Of a stretch of DNA of 64,000 nucleotides, positions 21,878 through 34,057 are shown piece after piece (positions within the stretch are counted from its first letter, which is position 1; each line of letters starts with the position of its first letter). Origin of the DNA: Lunularia cruciata (lineage: Eukaryota; Streptophyta; Marchantiopsida; Lunulariales; Lunulariaceae); contig OX419762.1 in the NCBI GenBank assembly GCA_948567375.1, positions 52,867,034 through 52,931,033 on the forward strand, given 5' to 3'. The notes under the pieces are model-generated. The model worked only from the letters and a program-made list of their open reading frames with translations. It was not told the DNA's origin and did not search any database. Made by a program: the position numbers and the translations under genes.

Positions 21878-22161
21878 TAGTTGGTAACGTCCTCATTGCC
21901 ATTAAAGCTTCAAACTCCTAGATGGCCATTTTTTCATTTTGGAGATGAGAAAGAGGTTCCCTGTGGCAATCGGATGTAACGCATCTAGGAATTCCTATTG
22001 CAACATGGCTCCAATTGGCAAGAAGAATCAAGATCAAGAAGGCTCCAAGAAGCATCAAAATCAACCACACAAGGTAGTTGAGGATCATATGGTTGAAGAA
22101 TTAGTCTTGAAGACACCATATATTTCATCTTTTGGAATGCATCTTTATGTTTGTTGGTCCA

Positions 22162-23144
22162 CTAAAAGCTCAATTTCTTTCCCAAGAGATTGGTCATAAG
22201 TGTATCCGTATGAGCATAGTAGTGGATGAACCTTTGATAAAAACTAACCAATCTATTAAATACCCATAATTTTGCAGTATCATTTGGAGTAGGCCAATCA
22301 ATGATGGCCTTGATTTTATCTTCTTCCATCTTGATCTGCTCTGATGAGATCTTGTGACCCAAGAAGGTAACTTCCTTCTGCCAAAAGGCACACTTCAACT
22401 TCTTGTAATAAAACTTCCATAGTTGTACTTTTCTTAGGACTTCTTGCACGTGATTTACATGTTCTTCTTGTGTCTTGATATAGATTAAAATGTCATCCAA
22501 GAACACCACTATGCACCAATCTAATAGTCCATCCAATGCTTGATGCATCTAATCCATGAAGGTTGTTGGAGCATTAATGAGCCCAAAAGGTAGAACTCTC
22601 CATTCAAAATGCCCATACCTTGTGCAAAAAATAGTCTTTTTCACATCCTCCCTTTAATGGGGATTTTCAAATAGTTGTTGCAAATATATAACTTGGAGAA
22701 GTATTGTGCTCCACTCAATTGATCAAGAAAGTCACCAATTTGAGGCAAGGAATATGCATTCTTCACTATTTTTTTATTGAGCACAAGGTAACCAATACAA
22801 AAACAAAGTACTCCATCCTTCTTTGGAACAAATAGTATCAGTGCTCCCCAAGGAGGTGTACTATGTTGTATGAAATCCTTCTCCAACAACTACCTAAGCA
22901 TTATTCAAAACTCCTCCAACTTCTTTGGTGAGAGCCAATAGATTGGTTTACTCATTGGAGTACTCCTCGGCAATAACTCAACCTTGAAGGGCATATCATG
23001 ATCAAAGAGTAATCCCTTTGGCAAATCATCCAAAAACACGTCCACAAACTCCTTAACTATTTGATCAACCATTACTTGATGAGGCTCCCTGACCCTCCTC
23101 AGATTCTCCTTGTGCAGTTGGCTTGATCCACACTGCAAAAACAT
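22162..23144 (-). pseudogene. Ty3/gypsy reverse transcriptase (broken)
   Basis: Copies element RNA into DNA. In order on the minus strand: FVDVFLDDLPKGL and the linker with LLPRSTPMSKPIY (23144-22905); FVPKKDGVLCF-IGYLVLNK and the YSLPQIGDFLDQLSGAQYFSKL motif (22889-22641); the active-site motif VVFLDDILIY (about 22510, the catalytic Asp pair present as DD); and CAFWQKEVTFLGHKIS and FYQRFIHYY of the thumb (to about 22170). Two or more frame breaks separate the segments. The chain stops in the thumb or connection region, and no RNase H follows. Confidence 0.9.
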
Positions 23145-23516
23145 ACTTATCTTCCTCCAAAGCTCACTCTATAGTTGCTTCACTAAAAAACTTCCCATCT
23201 AGGGACTTATCATCCTTCAAAGCTTGCACTATGATTGCTTTCCTAACAAACTTCCCATCTTGGGATTTATATTCCTTCAAAGCTTGCTCTATGGCTATTT
23301 TCTTGACAAACTTCCTACCTTAGGACTTATCTTCCTTTAAAGCTTGCTCTATGGCTACTTTCTTGACAAACTTCCCATCTTGGGGTTGACTATTCTTAGG
23401 TGTCTGACTTAAAAGTGCTAGACAACCTAATCAGAAATTCTTACCTTGGTGTTGTACATGAATTTATTGTTCGGTCCAATCAAATTGAATCTTATGACAT
23501 TCAAGCCAAGGTAGAC

Positions 23517-23822
23517 CTAGAATGACATTATAGTGTAGAGGTCCACTACAAACCTCACACACTCCAAATACTTTTTCCCAATCTTGAATGTAACAAGATA
23601 TAAGGGACGGAATGTAAAACCCTTTCTACCATCCGCTATCATCAATCTACTTCCAACTATTGGCTTGATAGGAATATGTGATTCCTTTACTAATTGCATG
23701 GACAAAAAAATTTCTGAACTCCTAGAATCAACCAAAATCCTACAACCACAATCAAATATCACACCTTGCAAGTGAAGTAAACTTGCATAGGTCAAGTCTT
23801 CAATCCCATTGGAACTAATCAA
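23517..23822 (-). pseudogene. Retrotransposon aspartic protease domain
   Basis: An open 101-codon frame with LHLQGVIFDCGCRILVDSRSS. The usual catalytic DSG/DSGSS motif is DSRSS, so Gly after Ser is lost and the copy is likely inactive. It continues with a flap-like MIADGRKGF region. It lies between the zinc knuckle and reverse transcriptase in normal order. Confidence 0.75.
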
Positions 23823-25010
23823 GTTCCCAATAGGTGGCTTGAAATCTCCTGCTGGGATTCCTTATTTCCTTGATCATTCTACTCCATAAACTCCATCTGG
23901 GTGACTTGTCAAGGTCACCTATTCTTGAGTGGACATTCAGCGATGTGATGTCCAATTTGGTGACAATAGTAATAACCACCATGTTGTTGTAGTTTTCTCT
24001 ATCTACAATGCTAAGTGGTCTCATTGAATGGCATCAATCTCCATTGGTGTTTGCTCTTCCGCCCATATGTAATGTATTGGTAGGTTTTGTGGAGGTCAAG
24101 GTCAAGACCAAGTTATTGCAACCAAGGAATCAAAGCATTTGGTCAACCACATGGCTCCCAGTGTTGTGGTTCTTGCATCGTTATCTAATTTGGTTTATGG
24201 GTTCAAGCCCCTCACAAATTTGATCTAGATCTTCACCTTCTAGTTTATCTAGAATCTGCATGATAGTGTTTTGGAATTACATGATGTAACTTCTTATATA
24301 GCCAATCTTCTTCAACTCCGTCAACCTATCTCGTGTAGCTCTTATGGCATTTATAGCTTGGAATTGACCAATTATTGCACTCTTAAATTCTACCCATGTC
24401 AAGATTGGTGCAAAAATTTGCCATTCAACTTGCTCCACTCAAAATTGCCACCATAGCTTTGCTACTCCATCCAATTGGCTAGAAGCCAAGAGAATCTATT
24501 TCCATTTACCTTGAAGATTGGCAGCCTTGGAACAACATTCTTAATCAAACATAAAATTCTCTATTGCACACAAGAGATTCTTGCCTTCAAAAACCTTAGG
24601 TTTTGGAAATTAGATTTGGACTTCTCTTTCCTAAATTGATACTCTCTCTACGTGTTGTTATTATCAATGATCTCATTCATCCAACAATCAAGTAAGGTGC
24701 TTGATTTTTTGTTGCATAACAATGATAACCTTGGGCATTGCCACCATGGTTACCACTCTATCATACCACTCCTAACCTATCTAATTTATTAACACATAGA
24801 TACAACACGTCCATCATTCTCCATAAGTTACAACCAAAAGTGCAAAGGGTTCCTTGGAAAAGATGATTGTATTTAGAAAATCCTGCCCAAAGTGTGAGGT
24901 GATGAACTGTATGAAACAATACTTGGGTAGTAATCGGACACAAAAATCCCAATGGTTTGGCAAAAATAGATTTGGTGGTCCATAAATTCCATCCATCCCA
25001 TTCTTGCTCT
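23815..25010 (-). pseudogene. Decayed gag with zinc-knuckle remnant
   Basis: About 23990-23930 encodes YYYCHQIGHHIAECPLKNR, a CCHC knuckle in which the first Cys has become Tyr. Upstream to the primer-binding site the sequence should encode gag, but only short open pieces remain. Confidence 0.55.
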
Positions 25011-25018
25011 AATACCAA
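25002..25018 (-). other. Primer-binding site, initiator tRNA-Met type
   Basis: Minus-strand TTGGTATTAGAGCAAG begins one base inside the 5' LTR and differs by one base from the plant tRNA-iMet pattern TGGTATCAGAGC. Confidence 0.8.
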
Positions 25019-25360
25019 TGTAAAAGACCAAGACTGAGGAGAAAAATAAGAGAATTGAAGATCACATTATGACACTTAAGTATGGGAAACTCTAAATGCC
25101 TAGCATGAGCTTAAGTTTTGGAACTTATAAGGAGCATACAAGGCTCTTGAGAAGCTTCCTTGAGCTTCTTTCTTGGAGTGTAAGCCAAGTTAATTGGGAA
25201 GCTTCTCAAGAGGCTTCTTTTTAGAAGTTGCCTAGTTGGCATGCAAGCTAAGCTAGCCTGGAAGCTTCCTAGATACTTCTAGAATATTCTAGGCTAATTT
25301 GGGCTATTCATTACTTTGTTAGCCCTAACAAACTTCATTGTTAAACTCCATATTGTTATA
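25019..25360 (-). repeat. 5' LTR of the complete element
   Basis: 342 bp. Ends are TA...CA on the minus strand (TG start mutated). Contains the perfect three-unit heat-shock element TTCtaGAAtaTTC at 25277-25289 and several GAAgcTTC pairs. The TATA box is decayed to CTTATAAG (25124-25129). Confidence 0.9.
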
Positions 25361-25365
25361 TGATT

Positions 25366-26299
25366 GGATCCCATACATTCTCTATTCTTTTGTGTGCATC
25401 ATGTTTGTGTGAGGTGCCTTGATATTTAGAGTGTTGGTGCTTTAATTTGCTCTTAGTAGTGAGGCTAGAGTGATGACCAATCATACTATCTATATTTCTC
25501 TCAGGTGGGGTAGGAAGTGATGACCTATAGACCATGAGAGTGTATGTTATGATGGCATGTTATAGGTTGCTCTTTCTCCTAGTTTAGTTAACATAATTAG
25601 AGTTACATTAGTGGGTGGTATTTGGTTGTTGGTGGCACTTATGGTTTAGAGTAAATTGTCATCTTGGAGTTCTTTGGAGATTTTAGAGGAGATTTTGCTA
25701 TAGTATGTAGTGTTTACATGGAGTGGTGCTTAATATTAGCCCATGTCTCAAGTTCCAATGAAGGAGGAGATTCTGCTTTGGTATTTGACATGGGAGTTTA
25801 TTCAATTGAGAGCGTACATTATATATCTACAATGTTGTTGTGGGATATGGATGAGATTTATAGGGCCTCCAAAGGTCCCAAGTGCTACTTTGGTAAAATG
25901 GGTACCACTGTACTACTAAGTTGGATGATTTTATCTATGCATTTGACAATTAGTGTGATCTATTACAAATGTGGAACTTGACTTTGCTCATATCATGGCA
26001 TGGAAGAGGTTGTTTTAACACTTGGAGAGTGCACCAATGGATGATTACCATGAATTCACCAGAGCATATTTGGAAGAGATTGAGCTCTAGAGACAATATT
26101 GGTCTCCAAACAACATCTCCATCATTTTAAACTCAATTTTAAGAGTAGATCAATAGTACGCATGAGTTCTAGCTATAGTAGAGGTGATGTATCCAATGGA
26201 AATGCACTAGGTGGAGATGGTGATACTACAAGGAGAGGTACTATTACAAGAGGTGGTGAAATATTGAGGTTGAACTCCACGGTAAAGTTCTTCTAGTGC
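25366..26299. other. Unassigned sequence, probably decayed retroelement
   Basis: A 105-codon plus-strand frame at 25664-25981 has no recognised domain. It borders copia-like gag debris and the complete element's target site. Nothing else seen. Confidence 0.35.
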
Positions 26300-27291
26300 T
26301 CAAGTTAAAACTACCAAGGGATGCGGATTGAAAAGCTAAAGAGCTTGTAGGAGTTCTAGAGGAAGGCTAGAGAGAGCTTATGTGAGGCATACACTTGTAT
26401 AAGAAAACTGATTAGTTTCACTCAAGGAATTATTAAAGACCAAGCAGTCCAATTTTGGTATGGGATTATAGACAAGGAGCTACAATGTAGAGCATGCCTA
26501 TATTTTTTCAAGCTACTTCATTGACTTTGGTGATCATCTTTGGTTTAGCTGGAGCTCAACATGGTAGAGGAGAGAGCGGTGACATTTGGATTTGGTAGGG
26601 AGACCTCATCTACAATTTTTACTTCTTCTAGAGTGCAATAGAGCACACCATACCATGTTGGCTTTTGAGGCTACAATAGATAGCTCCAATCTTATGGAGC
26701 AAGTGGAGAGCCTTGTATAAATAAAACTTTACCTTCATGTTTTGGTTAGTAGCAACTAATGAGTGATGGTGTTGCTTGTTGGACTTGAGGTGGACCTCAC
26801 CACAAGAGAGAGTGCACCTAAGGTAATGAGCATGATAGCTCTAGAGCATCATAGCTAGCCTAGAGATATTGTGACCATTACCATAGATTTGGTCATACCA
26901 ATGATTGATGTTTTGACTTGTACTTGGAGTTATGGAGTGGTAAGGATGCTATGGTAGGTAGTAGAAGAAGCCTAGGTCATAAAGGATGGTGTGGTAGAGG
27001 TGGTAATACAAAACCTACACCTAGTAGGGTCAAAATACTTTCTTTTGCTTCTAATACAACCATGGCTACTTAGATTAAGAAATTGGAGCAAAGATTGGCT
27101 AGCATGGCTATAGCTTAGAGGGATTAGAGGAGATTAGATCCAAGCATTGTGGCTTCTACCTCATATGCTAGAGATAGAGATATCTTGACTTCATGTGTGG
27201 ATCAAAATAAGTAGATGCATTTTCTGTGGTGACTAGGAATGTAGTACATGCTCTTGAACCTAGAAGATCATCAATGGACTTAGTATGATAA
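26300..27291 (+). pseudogene. Ty1/copia-like gag remnant
   Basis: At about 26860-26960 the plus strand encodes YCDHYHRFGHTNDxCFDLY, matching the copia gag zinc knuckle pattern CxHCxRxGHTxDxCWxLH with the second Cys lost. It is followed by a Gly/Arg-rich stretch and a Lys/Glu/Leu segment. Upstream, 26300-26850 is decayed gag with many stops. The copy is cut at 27291 by giant LTR copy G. Confidence 0.5.
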
Positions 27292-27946
27292 TGTGGTATC
27301 CACATTTGTCATTTTTGACAAGTTTTGAAGAAGAAGTGCATTATTGAAATCAAATTGAACCCAAATGGAGAAGAAACAAGGAGAAACTTGTGTTTTGATC
27401 CAACCTAAGAAAGTCAAATTTGTGTAAGAGGAAGAAATTGGGATTTGACCAGAAGGAGTGCAGACCCAGAGTAAAGATTGGACCCAAAGGAAGGGTACTT
27501 CATATCAAAATGGATGTTGCAGATCAAGGTTATTTTGGGGGCTTTATCTCAGTGATCATATGTCCAAATTGTGCATGTTATATTTTGTTGGAAGCGTCTT
27601 TATTAGGGCTTCATGTTGCCACCAAAATCCTTAAGTTTGGAGGTTTATAGCAAAAGTTACAAGCATTTGAAGTTTTTGTGGTAGATGTATGGAGTAGTTG
27701 AGTGACTTTGTATGTAGAGACTTTGCCTCAAGATGAAGGTGACCTAATCCAAGATAGATAGAGATTGAATGCAAGTGACTTTGGGGGTCTTGCCAGATTC
27801 ATTGAAGGAACTTTAGAATAGTGAAAGAAGATAGTGTTAGGATACCCATGACTTCAATTCAGTCTTGATTGAAGATAGAATAGAATTAGAAGAGAAATTA
27901 GCTGTAGTGAATTGACCCAAAGTATAGGAAATGTGAAGGTAGACCA

Positions 27947-28344
27947 ATGAAACATATTAAGTTGAATAAATTGTTGAATTTTTTAAGAAATCAAGTAGAT
28001 AGGAAGATGATTGAGGTAGGAGATAATGTGAGTCTTAGATTAGATTTAGTGAACTCTAAGTTAGAGAACCTTAGGAGTAGCGTGAAGGAGGAGAAGAAGT
28101 CCGGAGTTGTAGAAGTAGGGGTGCAAGTGTCTTCAAGTGAGTTATTTGAGACATTAGAGAAGATTGGTCAGAAGATAAAGGGATGGAAGGGTTACCCATT
28201 AGTGAAATTGTAGTTCAAGGTGAAGATGTAGTAGAAATAGTGAAGGCATTAGTAACAAAAGAGAGATCTAAAGAAGGAGAAGTGATAGGTGGATCATTGG
28301 GCTTGGAAGCCAAAGTCAAGGTTGACATTGGATCAAAGAATTAA
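27947..28344 (+). pseudogene. C-terminal part of the LTR-encoded protein, copy G
   Basis: An 88-codon frame contains the conserved helix region QVDRKMIEVGDNVSLRLDLV and VGVQVSSSELFETLEK. After a frame change it reaches the family C-terminus LGLEAKVKVDIGSKN with TAA at 28342-28344. The N-terminal module and most of the coiled coil are absent. Confidence 0.7.
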
Positions 28345-28792
28345 TAGTTTTGAGATTTGAAGAGGCAGATATGAAGAGGTGCATAGTCATTTTGGATTTG
28401 CGGGTTGGTAGAGTTGTTATACAACAATATATTAGTTAGTTAACTATTGAAGTGCTCAACCTATTTAAAAGATGCATTTGCAATGCTTTGTTGTTTAATA
28501 TTTATATTTTTGAAGTTGATAAAGTGAAGTGTTGTAACTCAGTGCTCGTCATTTCAACTTAATTCAGAGTATGAATCCTGTGTGTGTTTGTGAGTGTTTG
28601 GAGAAATTCAAAGTGCAAGTCAGTGTGCTTCTTGGATGTTGGATTCTGCAACAGTGATCTCCATTCTGTGTGTTTTATCTTAAGTGAAGTGTAATCAAAG
28701 CAATGCCTTGATAGATTTGAGAGGAATTATTGTGTTGGTAATATTTTGCATTTGTGAGTGCAGTGTGGGTTTAATGTGAAGCAATTTCGGCA

Positions 28793-28830
28793 CACTGAAG
28801 GCACAACTTCCTCTAGTTGTGCCTTCAGTG
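28793..28830. repeat. 16-bp perfect inverted repeat inside the LTR of copy G
   Basis: CACTGAAGGCACAACT, a 6-nt loop, then the exact reverse complement. Other copies hold only the right arm (AGTTGTGCCTTCAGTG), so the left arm is an inverted copy made by local template switching. Confidence 0.85.
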
Positions 28831-29149
28831 GAGGGGTGGAAAATTTTTTGAGGTGTAGTTGTTTTGCAATGAAGTAGCCATTTTTGGGAGAATCTAAATC
28901 ATCATAGTCAAAAGTTGTTTGGAAAGATTTGATAGTATTGTGATTATGGAATGTTAACTTGTGAGACTGTGATCAGTGCTTATTACTCTCTTCTGGGTGT
29001 GGTTTCTACTTGAGAGATTAAAGACACAACCAAGAAGAACTGAATTGTTACGTTTTACTTTGCATTTGACCATTTTTTACTCGTATCTCTATGGCAACAA
29101 AATTTATTTACGTGACTACCATAAAAGTGATGCTTCTTGGGTGGTCACA

Positions 29150-29679
29150 AATAACCTAATGTCAACATACTAATAGTATAATTGGTAACAACAAGTTGTT
29201 CACACAAGGTTGTAGTTTGGAAATGGCTAGATATGAAGTGTCACTTTGTGATGAAAGTGAATGAAAGTGTCACTTTGTCATGGTTTGTCTATTATTACGT
29301 GTTTATCCTTGTAGGTAAGAACTATTTCCTAGAAGAGGGTAATGCAACCCTTGCGGTGTATTACAAAAAAACTAAGATAATCAACTTACTTCCACAAAAG
29401 ATATACTACTAAGGTGCTCTTGAAGGTGATGGTTTAGTCTATTTTGATGGTCAGCTGCTTGGAAGGTCTTTCTCTCATAGTTACTTATGTCATGCATACC
29501 ACAATGCTAATATCAATTTTCTACCTTTCCTAGAAGGCATTCCCACCACTATGCTATAAGTTTGTGATACATTGGACCTTTTGTTATATGTGGTACTTCA
29601 TGATACTCCCAGCCATTGCAACTACTGCTCAATGCATCATCCTAATTCTTCTAGATTCCCAAGGATCCAACACCTTTGT
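29150..29679. other. Spacer between LTR copies G and B
   Basis: Contains the right target duplication of G. A 76-codon frame (29182-29412) and others show no domain. May be a continuation of the copia-like element interrupted by G. Confidence 0.35.
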
Positions 29680-32600
29680 TGTGGTACCCACATTTTTTTA
29701 TTTTTTTTTTTAAAAAGGATGAAGAAGTGTATAGAGAAGTCAGATTGTGCTTGTATGGCCAAAGAAGGCAAAGAAAAGAGTCTTCAGGATGAAACCCGAG
29801 GTAACATGGCTTTGGGTCAGAAGGCAAAGTACTCGGAATTGCCTTGTCAGCATACAATCCAAAGTAAGAAGTCTTCATATTGAGGGGTGCTCAACCCGAG
29901 GCAAGGATGATGTAACAACTTTCCTTTGGGGCGAGAAATTCAAGAAGGGACCGTTCAAAAACCAGCGGTCATACGCGTGAAGGACACTTGACAATGATAG
30001 GAGCATGCAAGAGGTGTGATTTCTTGGTAGAAACTTGAATTTAAGAGAGACAAAAAGGCACAACTGTATAAAAATCGGGCTAACGACAAAGCGATGTCAA
30101 GCAATTTTCCTTTGCCGTTGAGGAGTCATCCTGCAAGAGATCGTGGGAAGGGAAGTAGAATCAAAGACACGTTGGTGTGTAGAGGAGAATTCAAGAGAGC
30201 TAATCCGAGAGACAGTGAGGAAGAAAGAAAGATGGGAGGAGGAAAGAAGAACTCTGAATTTGCAATGAGAAATCATGCAATTTGGAGGTTAGATGTGATC
30301 GCAAGAATCAAAGTCTTGAGCCGACTTTGGATCACATTCTTGGCATGGAACTGGAATGTGAGCTTTCCAGGATTCATGACCAAGATAATCAAGAGTAAAT
30401 GTCTCAATGGCTCCAAGGAAGAGGGGAAGAGAGGAAATCCGGCTTGCTGGATGGAGTCGGATTGGAGATTAGTACTTGGAAGAGAGGCAAGCACGGAGTA
30501 GGATGCCATGTTCTTGGGGAAGGGAGAGGTAGTAGAAAAAACCCAAGAAGTGAGGGATGCATTTTCTTCAAAGTGCACAAAGAATGGGTACAAAGTAGAG
30601 AGTTACAAGGATCCAGTCAAGAGAGGGATCGTGAGTGCTCTCATGGCAATCTTGAAGCCAGAGAGAACGACTTATGTGATGAAGCACCAAGCGGTGTTCT
30701 TCCATAAGATGTTTGCAGGAGAGCCAATTAACTGGGCGAGGTGCTTCCATGGGCAAACAAGATAGATGGTGTGGAACTTGCGGGATAAATTGCCTCTGCA
30801 TTACATTGTGCCGTTTGTAGCACATTTCTATCTAGGGCTAAATCTGCTCAATGCGGCGGAGCGCAACAGAATGGTGTCGCATTTCCATCCCGACTTAAGG
30901 AAGGAGGTCAATGCGGAGGAGCAGCAGTACATTCTTCAAATCAGAAGCAGCAATGAGTACTATGCTCAGACGGGGAAGAGTGTGCAAGTGGACGTGAGTA
31001 CTCCAAAGTTGAAGAAGAGGAGTCGACAAGGAGAAGGCAAAGACATCAAGAGAACAAGACCTCAAAAGACCAAGAGGGTAAACCCAAGGAAAGGTATGGT
31101 AGTAGTCGCGTCGTTGGAGGAAGAACCAAAAGGCAAAGCTGAGTGCAAGTCCAAAGACTCAGAACAAGAAGAAGAACCTGAGCTCACACTACAAAGTGGA
31201 GACACGAGTAGTGACAACGACAAAGGTGGAGAGATGATGTCGATACCCGCAGAAGAAGAAGAAGTCAAGATGGAGATCGAGGAGGAAGGTAATGTGAAGT
31301 TAGAAGACAAAGTGCCAGAGCAGGAGGAGAGAAAAGTTACCGTTCAAAGAGGAGTTTGGTCCAAGCAAAAGGCAAAGTGTGAAGTGGGTCTGAGCAAGGT
31401 AAGGGAAGAGGAGAATGCCAATTTGGGGAGTGAAGCGTCTATTCCGATACGACAATTGCAGTGAAGAAGGCAAGTATCAAGAGAAGAAGAGGTGAAGAAG
31501 AAGATCACTCCGCAAGTTGACGTAGCCGTGAGTGATAGAGTGGAGTACCTACGAGAAGTTGTGTGTCCTTTACTAGTAAAGTTGGAACACAAGAAGAAGG
31601 AGATGCAGTCAAAGTGTACGGAGGTGAAGACTGTGTTGCAGGTCTTAGCCCAATTGGAAGAAGAGAACTTGGAATTGAAGAATAGTATAATCTGAGGAGA
31701 GGAGGAAAGGGAAGTACTACGAGTAGAGGCAGTAGTACATAATCAAGTGATAGAGAACTTGAGGAGAGAAGCAAGGAATCGAGAGGAACTTGTGAAGTAG
31801 AGTGACATAGCAAGAGAGAGACAAGTAGCTGAGAATGAGATCTTGAAGTAGCAATTTGCTGATTAGAGATTAGAGATTATCCATGCTATGGCAAGAATAG
31901 CCAAGAAGGAACAAGAGCTCAATAGGGTGATGGAGAGTGTAGAAGAGAAGAAGCAGCTGTGGCAACAAGAGTTGACGATGAGATATAGAGAAGAAGAGAG
32001 GTTGCGAGAGTTACTTTGCAATCAGGAGGAGAAGATTGTATAGAAGGAAAAGGAGAAGGAAGTTGTGAAAGTCGAGTTTGAGGCAGAATTGGCAATGTAC
32101 CGAGAGGATTGGCTTGCAAATCAAGAATAGGAGAGGAAAATGAGACTGGAGCTATTCAAGGAGATTGTAATTAGGATGAAGGCAATGTTGAGTACAGAGG
32201 CCAGTGTGCGTATTGAAGAGACAAGGCTGCACGAGTTGAAGTTGTTGGTGCAAGAGACAAGGAGGAGACATGCGAAGGACACCAGTTTGAATGCATTGTT
32301 GATTATCCTCAAAAATTGTGTAGATAGGAAGATATTGGAGGTAGAAGACAATATCACAATTAGATTAGACTTAGTGAAATTGGAGGTAGATAAACTTTGG
32401 AAAGATGTTAGAGAAAAACCCGAAGTAGATGAAGTAGGAGTTTAGATGTCTTCGGAGTTACCATTGGAGACATTAGAGAAGAGTGGGTCGGGAGATAAGG
32501 AGTTAGATAGATTACCCACTAGTGAAATTTCAGATTAGGAAAGCGGACTATTAGATTTGGTAGAAGATGTAGGAGTTATGAAACCCAAGGATAGAGTAGT

Positions 32601-33463
32601 AGGAAGTGAAGTTACTTTGGGTTCGGGTTTGAAAGCCAAAGAAGAAGTAGACATCAGATCGGATTAGTAACAGTTTTTGAGATTTGAAGAGGCAGATATG
32701 AAGAAGTGCATTATTATTTTGGATCTACAGGTTTGTAGAGTTGTTAAGAAGAGGTACATTAGGAAGATAATTATCGATTGCTTCACTTTTTAAGAGTGGC
32801 ATTTGTAGTTTTATGTTGTTTAGTGCTCATTATTTTTGAGAATAGATAAAGCAAAGTGTTGTGAAGCAGTGCTTGTTGCTTGAGCTTAATTTTGAGTATC
32901 AACTTTGTGTCTATGTTTGTATGTGTGTGGAGAAATTTGGAGTGCGAGTCAGTGTGCTTGTTGGATGTTGGATTCCGCAGCCTTGATCTTTACTCTATGT
33001 GTTTGATCCTGAGTGAAGGGCAATTGAAGCAATGCCTTGACAGATCTGAGAGGAATTGTAGTGTTGGTAGTATTCTACATTTGTGAGTGTAGTGCAAAGT
33101 TGATGTGAAGCAATTTTGATCGAGTAAGTTGTGCCTTCAGTGGAGGGGTAGAACACAATTTTGAGGCAAAGTTGTTTTGCAGTGAAGTGCCATTTTTAGG
33201 AGAGCCTGAATCATCACAATCAAGATTGCTTGGAAAGAATTGATGGAGTTGTGATTAAGGAGTGTTAATTTGTGACAAGACTGTGAATCAGTGCCTGTTA
33301 CTCTCTTCTGGGTGTGGTTTCTACCTGAGAGATTAAAGACGCAACCAAGAAGAACTGAAATTGTTACTTTGCTTTGTATTTGACCAATTCCAACTAGTAT
33401 CTCTGTGGGAACAAACTTTACTTACCCGATTACCGCAAAAGTGATATTTGCCGGGTTGTCACA
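29680..33463 (+). mobile_element. Giant solo LTR copy B (3.78 kb)
   Basis: Starts TGTGGTACCCACATTTTTTT and ends GCCGGGTTGTCACA. Flanks TTTGT (29675-29679) and TTAGT (33464-33468) form a target duplication with one mismatch. No gag or pol adjoins it, so it is a solo LTR. It contains the LTR-encoded ORF and a decayed TATA region near 32785. Confidence 0.88.
30094..32667 (+). pseudogene. LTR-encoded coiled-coil protein, copy B (broken)
   Basis: Function unknown; not recognised as any named family. About 858 codons from ATG at 30094 to TAG at 32665-32667. Module 1 (30094-30990): MSSNFPLPLRSHP start, then WITFLAWNWN, SDWRLVLGREA, KNGYKVESYKDP, KHQAVFFHKMFAGEPINWAR, then LPLHYIVPFVAHFYLGLNLL and MVSHFHPDL. 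Module 2 (31000-31460): Lys-rich then Glu-rich linker with EEEPELTLQSGDTSS. Module 3 (31490-32445): coiled coil with LHELKLLVQETRRR and the repeating VDRKILEVEDNITIRLDLV. The end carries a KAKEEVDIRSD tail. Longest open piece is 232 codons (30766-31461). Several stops are TAG in place of CAG. Confidence 0.75.
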
Positions 33464-34057
33464 TTAGTCAATCTTGAATGCCAACTTGCACTCTAGCACT
33501 TGGATTTGTACTTTGAGTTCCTCACTATTGCTCAATCTAATTATTGCAAAGCATGCACAACATTGACATAAATACACTTAAGATCTTCAAGATCCCATGG
33601 ATCATCCTCTAGATAAAACCCAACTTGAATACACACAAGCAAAAGACTACACATAGATAAATTGGACAAAAAGTTGTGACTTGGAATTTTGGAATTGAAC
33701 CTATATTATGTAGGGATGTCTCCCCTTATACTTCCTTTTATAAAAAGATTTTATGTATCCACAACTATGCAATACCACAATCCAATGAGTAATTTTGAGC
33801 TAATTAAGATTAACCATAATGTACCTACCTTTTTGGCCTAATTAATTGGTATGATGGCATAAACTACAAAAGATGCTTTATTGTACACCTTGGTAGTCAC
33901 AAGATTCTATCTAGGCATCAAGAAAATGGTATTGATGACATAGCACTACAAAATGTTCTTATTATACATCAATGTTATCAAACAAAGGATCTTATAAAAA
34001 TATTGTAACTTAGGAGTATCACTCCGATGATGATCCAACCACAATGACATCCCTTCT
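33464..34057. other. Unassigned sequence after copy B
   Basis: AT-rich, short frames only, no recognisable domain. Confidence 0.4.

Larger units (their letters stand above)
21513..25360 (-). mobile_element. Complete, internally deleted Ty3/gypsy retrotransposon
   Basis: A 3848-bp element on the minus strand. 5' LTR is 25019-25360 and 3' LTR is 21513-21863. Perfect 5-bp target duplication TGATT flanks it (21508-21512 and 25361-25365). Directly inside the 5' LTR, TTGGTATTAGAGCAAG (25018 downward) is a tRNA-iMet-type primer-binding site. GCAAAGGGGGAATA just before the 3' LTR is the polypurine tract. The 3.15-kb interior holds a decayed gag with zinc knuckle, protease and reverse transcriptase. 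RNase H and integrase are missing or unrecognisable. Many stops; not autonomous. The two LTRs visibly differ by substitutions and indels, so the insertion is old. Confidence 0.95.
27292..29149 (+). mobile_element. Giant-LTR family copy G, short subfamily (1.86 kb)
   Basis: Starts TGTGGTATCCACATTTG and ends GGTGGTCACA. Flanked by GATAA (27287-27291) and AATAA (29150-29154), a target duplication with one change. Leader, ORF C-terminus, TATA box (TATTTAAA at 28462-28469) and R-U5 agree with the long copies, but the N-terminal two thirds of the ORF are replaced by a segment of about 450 bp (27480-27930) that is also present in copy H. Hence a distinct subfamily rather than a private deletion. Confidence 0.85.

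Noticed and set aside
29680-33463. The LTR ORF as an ordinary host coiled-coil gene captured once
   Set aside because: It recurs at the same place in seven or more copies of the LTR, so it is a family feature. Ancient capture from a host gene remains possible but cannot be shown here.
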